Below, in pieces: positions 33,813 to 40,918 of a stretch of DNA of 64,000 nucleotides (position 1 is the stretch's first letter; the number at the start of each line of letters is the position of its first letter). Made by a program: the position numbers and the translations under genes. The notes under the pieces are model-generated. The model ran no database searches, had not been told where the DNA came from, and saw only the letters and a list, made by a program, of their open reading frames with translations. Origin of the DNA: Draconibacterium orientale (lineage in GTDB: Bacteria; Bacteroidota; Bacteroidia; Bacteroidales; Prolixibacteraceae); assembly GCF_000626635.1 (NCBI RefSeq), contig NZ_CP007451.1:558001-622000 (forward strand), given 5' to 3'.

Positions 33813-36209
33813 TTAGTCTTTTAGTTCAGTCCGTAACAAGCGAATCTCATACACTGCACCGGCTGTATTTCCGGGAAGCGCTTCAAACTTTATCCGTACA
33901 TTGCTTTTACCTTCTACCATTGAATTGGGAATTGAATACACAATATCCTGAAAGGCGGAAATCTCCCAGCGACCAGTATTGTCTTCGGTTACCACCTTTT
34001 CATCGTCGATATAAATATTGAATTTGCGGCCTCCCCACTCTGCTCCCCAGTAACGCACAAAGAGGCTCAGGTTTGTTTCGGAATTGGTTGCAAAATCGTA
34101 ACTGAAATAACCGCCACTTGCGGCTTCGCGGTAAAATTGATTTTGGTTATTTCCCGATCTTGATCTTTCCTGCTGCATGGCATGGTCGGTTTCAGGTTGT
34201 TGTTCGCCGGTAGCCACATAATCAACAGTTCGCTTTTCGATGGCCAGTTTGGCCTGTTCGTTAGCAGCAAGCGAATCCACATATGCCTGGTAACCATCGT
34301 TGGTTAAAGCGAGCCAATACATCATGTATCTTGCATCGTGAATCTGGCTAAACGGTTCAAGTGTTAAATCCATTGGATTCACCATTTTCACATTCAGCTT
34401 AAAATGAAGCGGCTTCCCATCAACCGGCTCCAGTTTGTCGCCCAGGTTCTCCATATCGTCTTCCACCAAAATTGGTGCTTTGTCGACCGGTAAATATTGA
34501 CCACTTGAATATTGTCCCCAGCGGCCATCGTCAGCAATCAATCCTCTCAAATCTTCGGTTCCGGTTTTTGCTCCCAGCAGAATTGGCCCGTGCATAAAAG
34601 CAATGTATTCGGTCACATTTGGCAAATGCTCGATGGTGCTTTGCATAGGCAATTCAATTACTACTTCATCGCCTTTTTTCCATGTTCGGTCGATATTGAT
34701 GTAGGAAGAAGGTTGAGAATTATATTCAAGCGCTTCGCCGTTTACTTTAATATTCAGCGCTCCGTTTTTTACCCAAGCCGGATACCTTACTTTTAAACGG
34801 AACACTGAAGTACCTTTTGTTATGGTAAGTTTTGTTTGTTCTGAATAAGGAAATGTTGTTTCCTGTTTTAGCTGAATGCCTTTTTCTTTCCAGTTGAGTT
34901 CCGAGGCCACAAACAAATTCAGGTACAAGTCGTCATCTGAATGCGTATAAATAAAACGATTGTACTGTCCGTGATTTTCCATTCCGGTTCCAACGCAGCA
35001 CCACATGGCCTCGTTTGGCGCCGAGTACACACGGTAATGACGCGGGCGCGCCGGCGTAAAATAAACATAGCCGCCATGTTCGGGATGTTGTGTGGAAAGA
35101 ATGTGATTGAACAGGGTACGTTCGTAATAATCGGCATATTTCGCCTCGGGATAAATACGAAACAAATCTTCGGTGAGTTTGAGCATGTTGTACGAATTGC
35201 AAGACTCGGGTCCGTCGTTTACATGCACAAAATCGATGCACGAACTTTCACTTGGAAAGTGCTCGCGGCGGCTGTTTCCGCCAAAAGCCAGCGAACGGTT
35301 TTGGGTAATGGTTTCCCATGAGAAGCGTGCCGCCTCACGGTATTGTTCATCGTTGTTAAGCTCGGCAATACGCCCGAAACCAATAAATTTTGGAATTTGA
35401 GTATTTGCGTGCTGATTATCAAGATTATCGATATCATTTGATAAGGGCTCCAGGAATTTATGGTGCGAAAAGCGCTTTGCAGCAGTCAGGTATTTTTCAT
35501 CGCCGGTAATCTGGTAGGCATCTGCGTAAACTTCGTTCATTCCGCCATGTTCCATCCCCAGCATTGTTTCCATCTGCTGATCCGACAAATCTGCTGTCAG
35601 GTTAATTCCCCAGTCGCAGAATTTCAGAAACATATTTTTGGCCTCTTCGCTTTCGCCATACAACCAGGCATCGCGCAAACCGGCAAACATTTTATGCAGG
35701 TTGTAAAAGGGCGCCCACGAACCAAAATACACTCCAAAATCGCCTTTTTTAAATGTTGACCAAAGTTTGGCGCTATTCGGGAAACCGCCGGCATAGCCAA
35801 CGCCCCATTCCGGGTTATTTACCGCATTGGCTTCCTGACATTCCTTTAACTCTTTCAACATGTAATCCATTCGGCGCTTGCACTCTTTGTTACCGGTTGC
35901 CGCATAGTTCATTGCCATAGCCGACAAGTAATGGCCGCCAACATGGCCATCGAGTCCTTCCCAGTTCGGATAGGTTGGTTTGCGGGGATCCAAACCGGCT
36001 TCTTTGCGGTAGGGTGCCAGAAAGCGATCGGCATCGTATTGCAACAAAACCTCTATATTCAGGTCGCGTGCTTTTTTAAACGGGCCATCCAGCAGTTGAA
36101 CGTCGCTTAAAGGAAATTCATTGGAATACAGTTTTGTTTGGGCACACAAATGCTTCGTATCAGTGATTACAACTGATACAATTAGCAATATGTATAAAAG
36201 TTTATTCAT
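33813..36209 (-). CDS. GH146 beta-L-arabinofuranosidase (DUF1680/GH127 clan)
   Basis: 798 residues, signal peptide ending HLCAQ. Strong GH127/GH146 features: WEGLDGHVGGHYLSAMAMNY, MEHGGMNEVYADAY, the zinc/thiolate set E335 and C337 in NDGPESCNSYN with C404/C405 in AMWCCVGTGMENH, and RREHFP with the probable acid/base Glu. The spacing reproduces the Glu-x-Cys ... Cys-Cys zinc site known from HypBA1, where Cys is the nucleophile. C-terminal beta-sandwich domains fill residues about 430-798. GH146 cleaves terminal beta-L-arabinofuranose; in a xylan locus this implies beta-Araf decorations or hydroxyproline-arabinosides that accompany the cell wall. Preceded by a palindromic repeat at 36259. Confidence 0.9.
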   Translation of the reverse strand: MNKLLYILLIVSVVITDTKHLCAQTKLYSNEFPLSDVQLLDGPFKKARDLNIEVLLQYDADRFLAPYRKEAGLDPRKPTYPNWEGLDGHVGGHYLSAMAMNYAATGNKECKRRMDYMLKELKECQEANAVNNPEWGVGYAGGFPNSAKLWSTFKKGDFGVYFGSWAPFYNLHKMFAGLRDAWLYGESEEAKNMFLKFCDWGINLTADLSDQQMETMLGMEHGGMNEVYADAYQITGDEKYLTAAKRFSHHKFLEPLSNDIDNLDNQHANTQIPKFIGFGRIAELNNDEQYREAARFSWETITQNRSLAFGGNSRREHFPSESSCIDFVHVNDGPESCNSYNMLKLTEDLFRIYPEAKYADYYERTLFNHILSTQHPEHGGYVYFTPARPRHYRVYSAPNEAMWCCVGTGMENHGQYNRFIYTHSDDDLYLNLFVASELNWKEKGIQLKQETTFPYSEQTKLTITKGTSVFRLKVRYPAWVKNGALNIKVNGEALEYNSQPSSYINIDRTWKKGDEVVIELPMQSTIEHLPNVTEYIAFMHGPILLGAKTGTEDLRGLIADDGRWGQYSSGQYLPVDKAPILVEDDMENLGDKLEPVDGKPLHFKLNVKMVNPMDLTLEPFSQIHDARYMMYWLALTNDGYQAYVDSLAANEQAKLAIEKRTVDYVATGEQQPETDHAMQQERSRSGNNQNQFYREAASGGYFSYDFATNSETNLSLFVRYWGAEWGGRKFNIYIDDEKVVTEDNTGRWEISAFQDIVYSIPNSMVEGKSNVRIKFEALPGNTAGAVYEIRLLRTELKD

Positions 36210-36258
36210 GGTTTAATCTGTTCTTTAGTTCTTACTTTACCGGTCACTTGTAAATGGT

Positions 36259-36345
36259 CAGGCGGGATGTCGAAGTGAAATCCTGTCAGACCCGCAGGAA
36301 AGCGGGCGCAAGGTTTGACTTGCCAGACCGCTGAAATCCCGCCTG
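36259..36345. repeat. Palindromic intergenic element (REP-like)
   Basis: Perfect 10-bp outer inverted repeat CAGGCGGGAT (36259-36268) / ATCCCGCCTG (36336-36345) enclosing an inner hairpin CCCGC-AGGAAA-GCGGG (36291-36306). It is far more GC-rich than the flanking AT-rich gene at 36373. No U-tract follows on either strand, so it is not a plain intrinsic terminator. It may be a REP/BIME-like element or a mobile miniature element. Confidence 0.5.
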
Positions 36346-36372
36346 CCATATTACAATTTGTTGAACTGTAGT

Positions 36373-36819
36373 TTAATTCTTTTTTAATTTCTCAGTAATC
36401 ATATCGATTTGGCTACCTGCACTAATTCGATTTATAACAAAAAGTATGAACCCAATTATTGCTCCAGCAAATAGTGCGCTTTTCCATCCTATTTGGATGA
36501 GGAGTATCATTCCAATCGTTGTAATACCCCATGTTAAAAGTATTTTTAAAATTATTGAGTCAATATTCAAATACCACTTGATTATACCATTGTTATTATC
36601 AATTTGAACTTGTCCTTGCAAAGAAATATAAAACAGTTTTCTCCAATTTTGCCTCATGTCAGTTGTGAGATTATGTTTCCCCTTAAAACACATATTCTCA
36701 GTATCTGTAATAATAAGTCCAGACTCAGAAAGAGATTTTAAACATTTTTCTCTTTCTATTATCACTCCACTTTCTATATGTCTTTTTATCAATATTTGCA
36801 TTTTCGTTCTATTACCCAT
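36373..36819 (-). CDS. Small membrane protein of unknown function
   Basis: 148 residues, no recognised family. Residues 1-85 are soluble and charged (KCLKSLSESGLIITDTENMC), followed by two adjacent hydrophobic segments (about IILKILLTWGITTIGMILLI and SALFAGAIIGFILFVI) and a short charged tail ending EKLKKN. No signal peptide and no CAZyme feature. The DNA is visibly richer in A/T than all neighbours, and the gene is flanked by the palindromic element at 36259-36345, so it may be an insertion into the hydrolase operon. It is on the operon strand and 24 bp upstream of it is the DUF3237 gene, so it could still be translated from the operon mRNA. Confidence 0.6.
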   Translation of the reverse strand: MGNRTKMQILIKRHIESGVIIEREKCLKSLSESGLIITDTENMCFKGKHNLTTDMRQNWRKLFYISLQGQVQIDNNNGIIKWYLNIDSIILKILLTWGITTIGMILLIQIGWKSALFAGAIIGFILFVINRISAGSQIDMITEKLKKN

Positions 36820-36843
36820 AACTCCCGACTATCCCCACTTTTT

Positions 36844-37407
36844 TCACAACACTTTGTAAACCCCAATAATCACATAAGGCGCTTCGTTGGGTTTTAACTG
36901 GGGCATTTCGAGTGTTCCTAAAAATATGGCGTGGTTTAAATAGTCGTACGGACTTTCTACGGGCGCTTCAATGTCGATTACCGATTTCACATAAAAGCCA
37001 CCTTCTTCTCTTGGTGCAGGAGCATGCATTAATGCTTTGTTTAGAATCTGAAATACCGTGCCGTCATCAGTTTTCATTAAATAACGGGCATACAGCTCGG
37101 TATCGCCATCGGGGCGAACCAACTGCCAGTCTTCCCCGCCGGGCAAAACTTCGCCTTTTATTTTTGGTCCGCTAAATGTGCCACCGGTAATCGGAATCAC
37201 ACGACGTGTTCCGCGTTTACTTTCGCCAACATTTATCATGGTACCAATTTTCACATTGGCTTTCCACATCAATTCGGTTTTAAAATCACGGTAAATGCTT
37301 TCGTTTTCATCAGAATTGCCGTTCTGAGCAAAACCATTTACAGCAATAACAAGCAGCAGCGCGAGGGTTACTGTTCCTGCTATATTTTTAAAATAGTTAA
37401 AGTTCAT
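36844..37407 (-). CDS. Secreted DUF3237-family protein
   Basis: 187 residues with signal peptide MNFNYFKNIAGTVTLALLLV ending FAQ. The body matches the small beta-barrel family DUF3237: GGTFSGPKIKGEVLPGG, EDWQLVRPDGDTELYARYLM and a closing IIGVYKVL. The biochemical function of the family is not established to my knowledge; members are usually cytoplasmic, so the signal peptide is notable. It is between GH5 (11 bp) and the small membrane protein in the same direction, and co-transcription suggests a role in handling an aromatic or sugar product, which is only inference. Confidence 0.8.
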   Translation of the reverse strand: MNFNYFKNIAGTVTLALLLVIAVNGFAQNGNSDENESIYRDFKTELMWKANVKIGTMINVGESKRGTRRVIPITGGTFSGPKIKGEVLPGGEDWQLVRPDGDTELYARYLMKTDDGTVFQILNKALMHAPAPREEGGFYVKSVIDIEAPVESPYDYLNHAIFLGTLEMPQLKPNEAPYVIIGVYKVL

Positions 37408-37418
37408 AAGCTTATGTT

Positions 37419-39464
37419 TTAATTGTTTCCTACCACAACAACTTTCTTTCTGCCAACAATATAAATCCCTTCTTTTAGCCCTTTTGTTGCCTGAGAGCGT
37501 TTTACCTGCGAACGTATTCTTGCACCGGTAATGGTGTAAACGTCAATAAATTCGGGTTCTGAATCGATCGGGAAAAGATCATCTATTCCGGTAGGTTTTG
37601 CGTAATTTTCGTCGTTAGTGAGGTAAACATCATCAATGACTAGCGGGCAACCACCACTTGACCAGAAACCAACGTAATAAATTTGCGACGGATCCATTTT
37701 AGTGGTTGTTCCGTCTTTGTACATATTGTTGAGCGAAACCACTACCTGGTCTTCGTTACCAATATCAAATATTCCGGGTGTTGTCCAGTAGCTGTTTTCA
37801 TCGTATAAACGGAACGAAAAACCACAGGCATTTGCATTTCCCAGTTTTACTACCAGGTATTTATAGTTTGAAAGATCGACACCGCTACTGTAGTACCAGC
37901 CTCCAAAACCATATTGCCCGGTAACGAGCGTTCCGGTTGTTTCGTCGAAGGTGCCGTTTTCCCAGATATTGGGGTTAAACACCTCGTTGGTTAACGGAAA
38001 TGTGCTGGCATTAACCTGCACTGTTGCCTGCATTTTGTTTCCGCCCGGTCCGGTGTAAGAAATCGTAATGTTTGCGTCACCATCTTTCAGGGCATGAATC
38101 CGGCCCCTAAACGCCTGCACAATTTCGGGTTTGTCAATTGTGTATTCTGCAAGAGAGCTGATATTCTCCGTGTGTCCATCAGCAAAAACAGCATTTACTG
38201 TTAAACTTGTTGAACTGCTCGTCATCACCGATAAGGACTCACCATTTTCAACAATCAGATCGGTAAGTGTTAAATAATCAGTTGATGCCCCTTCAAAATC
38301 GTATTCCTGTCTGTAGTCCTTAAACCACTGATAAATTGGCCAGGGGCACGCTTCAGGATCGTTCAAAAACGTATATTCTTCGCCGGCTGCCGGAGCAATG
38401 CCTGTAAAATCGGCCAGTAAATTGGGATCCGTAAAAAGCAACCAGCTTACATTGCCACATTCATCGGTAATTTTTTTGAAGTTGGCACCAAAACCTTCGC
38501 CGCCCGCAGTACCGGTAATATCTTTTCCCCACGACGATTCATATTTCTCCGGTGCCCAATCCATTTCAGTTACCATTACCGGGGCAAAGTCGGCCACCGG
38601 CTGAACCTGCTCGTCCCAGCCTCGTTGGAAAGGCTCGTATCCGTTTCCGCTGTTAAACCAGCCCGGATAAACGTGAACGGCATAACCAATATTTTCGCCT
38701 TCGATCGGATTAATGGCATACCCCGAATATTGCGACTGATAACCCAGCCCCGGTATCCAAAGAATATTATCTGCACTGGCCCGAATGGTATCAACAATGG
38801 CCTGAAAATAGGTTTTCAGGTTATCGAAATGCCCCTGCGTTCCTGATCCGTATGTTCCCTCAGGACCAAGTATATGAATTGGTTCGTTGGCCAACTCGAA
38901 CATGATGTTCGGATTATTTTTCAATTTAGGATGTTGCGCAACAATGTCCCAAACCTTCAGCAGATATTCCTGGTAAACACCACCAATTTCGATGTCTTCG
39001 GGACATACACCGGGAGGCCGCATAACCACATACAGCCCCTTTGTAACTGCATATTCGGCCATGGGTACAAAAACTTCGTCGAGGTATTTTACAAAACGCG
39101 TTTCGCTAAAACACTCTTCGCCTTCGTATCGTCCCGAACAACCGGGAGTATTGCTCCAGTATGGATCCATGTGTAAACGAACAAAGTTCATTTCCCATCC
39201 GGCGGTTGAAATATCATCGATAATTTGCTGATTGTAGGTTAAGCACGCCTGAACATCGTAGTTGTTCCATTGCGTATTTTGCTCGTTAAACCAGGGCGAA
39301 TAGGTTTGTGCAAATCCATGCAGATTTACAATGTGCCCGGTAGAATCTTTCAAATAACGCCCTTCAACATGAAGTTTTGGCATAGGCATTCCCTCCCATG
39401 CCAACAATTGATTTATTGGCATAAAAATCATCAACACCACACACCACACTATACTCTTCTTCAT
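37419..39464 (-). CDS. GH5 endo-glycanase with Ig-like, CBM-like and T9SS-like tail domains
   Basis: 681 residues, signal peptide ending QLLAW. GH5 barrel about 30-385: LHVEGRYLKDSTGHIVNLHG, acid/base about E194 in MFELANEPIHI, HVYPG (about H264) and nucleophile about E300 in VMVTEMDWAPEKY. Then a Big_2-like domain (about 395-480, LTVNAVFADGHTENISS), a beta-sandwich of probable CBM type (about 490-625, with GQYGFGGWYYSSGVDLSNYK) and a tail DVYTITGARIRSQ ... LKEGIYIVGRKKVVV that resembles type-IX secretion sorting tails. This is the only evident endo-acting enzyme in the minus-strand locus and the only one with such a tail, so it may be the surface endo-xylanase or endo-glucanase. GH5 subfamily was not determined. 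Confidence 0.85.
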   Translation of the reverse strand: MKKSIVWCVVLMIFMPINQLLAWEGMPMPKLHVEGRYLKDSTGHIVNLHGFAQTYSPWFNEQNTQWNNYDVQACLTYNQQIIDDISTAGWEMNFVRLHMDPYWSNTPGCSGRYEGEECFSETRFVKYLDEVFVPMAEYAVTKGLYVVMRPPGVCPEDIEIGGVYQEYLLKVWDIVAQHPKLKNNPNIMFELANEPIHILGPEGTYGSGTQGHFDNLKTYFQAIVDTIRASADNILWIPGLGYQSQYSGYAINPIEGENIGYAVHVYPGWFNSGNGYEPFQRGWDEQVQPVADFAPVMVTEMDWAPEKYESSWGKDITGTAGGEGFGANFKKITDECGNVSWLLFTDPNLLADFTGIAPAAGEEYTFLNDPEACPWPIYQWFKDYRQEYDFEGASTDYLTLTDLIVENGESLSVMTSSSTSLTVNAVFADGHTENISSLAEYTIDKPEIVQAFRGRIHALKDGDANITISYTGPGGNKMQATVQVNASTFPLTNEVFNPNIWENGTFDETTGTLVTGQYGFGGWYYSSGVDLSNYKYLVVKLGNANACGFSFRLYDENSYWTTPGIFDIGNEDQVVVSLNNMYKDGTTTKMDPSQIYYVGFWSSGGCPLVIDDVYLTNDENYAKPTGIDDLFPIDSEPEFIDVYTITGARIRSQVKRSQATKGLKEGIYIVGRKKVVVVGNN

Positions 39465-39523
39465 CTAAATATCCTCTGTCTGTTTTTGCTTCGTTTTATA
39501 TTTTACAGGTCACTTTCCCAATA

Positions 39524-40906
39524 TTATTTGAATTGCCACCAATCAAAACTGAATAAGCCTTTGTCATCTCCTTTAAAAACCAGGTAAACATCGTGTACAC
39601 CTTTGGCCTCTTTTATTTTGGTTGAAAGTGTTTTCCAGTTTTGTTTGCCTCCGGTGCCGGGAACAGCAAGAGTTCCCAATAATTCTCCGTCTATTTTATC
39701 GATACGTATTTCGATGCTTCCTGATTTAGCAGTAGCCACACTTGCGGAAAACTTTTTAGCGCCTTTAGCAAAATCTACACTTCGAATTTTTATGAAATCG
39801 TTGTTATCGATGTTGCTGACATAAACCCCAAGCGTTTCATCCGATTTGGTTTTTAATCCTTCCGACCAGGCGATGGTTTCGGCCTCCACACGTTTAAACG
39901 GATTCAGGTTTTCAACACTTTCGGTAACACCTTCTTTTGTGGGAACAATTACAGGAATAGTTCCGTCGGGATTGTATTCGAAGGCCTCAATACTAACCGA
40001 ACGTTTAAAGCCCTGGTTAACCGACAAAGCCTGATCGTGATAAATGAAATACGACTTCCCTTTAAAATCAATAATTCCGGCATGGTTTGTAAAAGCCAGG
40101 TGTGGTGCCCGTTCCATAATAAATCCACGATAAGTCCAGGGCCCTTCAGCTGAAGGAGCTGTGGAATAAGCAATGTATTCGGGAATTCCGGCAGCGGCAT
40201 ACACCATGTAGTACAAATTGTTGCGTTTGTAAAACCACGGGCCTTCGGTGTAAGAAGGGCCGGGTTTACCATCGCGGCCTTTGTGCGAACCAAACGCTTC
40301 GGTAGTCATTTCAACAGAAACTACTCCGTTTTGCCCAATGCTTTGGTCGTATGAAATCATATCGTCGTTTAACGTTACGTACCACAACTTTGGATTTCCC
40401 CAGTAGAGGTAAGCCTGTCCATCATCGTCGACAAACGCGGTAGGATCAATGTCCTGCCAGATATGATCCGTTTCAATTAATCGTTTTCCGAGCGGATCGG
40501 TAAAGGGGCCGGTTGGCGAATCGGCTACCAGCACCGAAATGCCTTCTCCGTGAATGGGAACGTACAGATAAAACTTTCCGTTACGCCCGATGCACTGTGG
40601 GGCCCAAGCGCCATTTGTTTTATCGAGCCACGCAAAATCTTTCAGCGAAGCCACTGCTCCATGATCGGTCCAGTTTACCATATCGGTTGACGAATAACAA
40701 CGCCAGTCGTACATAGTAAAAAAGTTATTTACGGTTGAATCCTCATCGTGGCTTGTATATAAATACACAGTTCCATCGTGTACCATCGGTGCCGGGTCGG
40801 CAGTGTAATAGGTTTGAACGATGGGATTTTGCCCAAAAACATGCGCTGAAAAAAACAGCGTAAGTGCAATAAAGCTTGTAAGTATTTTTTGTTTTGAATT
40901 CATCAT
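39524..40906 (-). CDS. GH43 with C-terminal CBM6-like domain
   Basis: 460 residues, signal peptide ending HVFGQ. Propeller motifs: QTYYTADPAPMVHDGTVYLY (base Asp), IWQDIDPTAFVDDDGQAYLY (modulator Asp), and acid Glu in SYTEGPWFYKRNNLYY. The C-terminus (about 340-460; RVEAETIAWSEGLKTK ... GSIEIRIDKIDG ... VYLVFKGDD) is a clear CBM6 domain. The set resembles GH43_1-type beta-xylosidases/arabinofuranosidases of xylan loci. 12 bp separate it from the GH3 gene upstream, indicating tight co-transcription. Confidence 0.88.
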   Translation of the reverse strand: MMNSKQKILTSFIALTLFFSAHVFGQNPIVQTYYTADPAPMVHDGTVYLYTSHDEDSTVNNFFTMYDWRCYSSTDMVNWTDHGAVASLKDFAWLDKTNGAWAPQCIGRNGKFYLYVPIHGEGISVLVADSPTGPFTDPLGKRLIETDHIWQDIDPTAFVDDDGQAYLYWGNPKLWYVTLNDDMISYDQSIGQNGVVSVEMTTEAFGSHKGRDGKPGPSYTEGPWFYKRNNLYYMVYAAAGIPEYIAYSTAPSAEGPWTYRGFIMERAPHLAFTNHAGIIDFKGKSYFIYHDQALSVNQGFKRSVSIEAFEYNPDGTIPVIVPTKEGVTESVENLNPFKRVEAETIAWSEGLKTKSDETLGVYVSNIDNNDFIKIRSVDFAKGAKKFSASVATAKSGSIEIRIDKIDGELLGTLAVPGTGGKQNWKTLSTKIKEAKGVHDVYLVFKGDDKGLFSFDWWQFK

Positions 40907-40918
40907 CTGCGGTATTTT

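Noticed and set aside
36259-36345. Interpretation of the palindromic element as a terminator
   Set aside because: The long outer repeat is separated by 67 nt and no U-tract follows on either strand.
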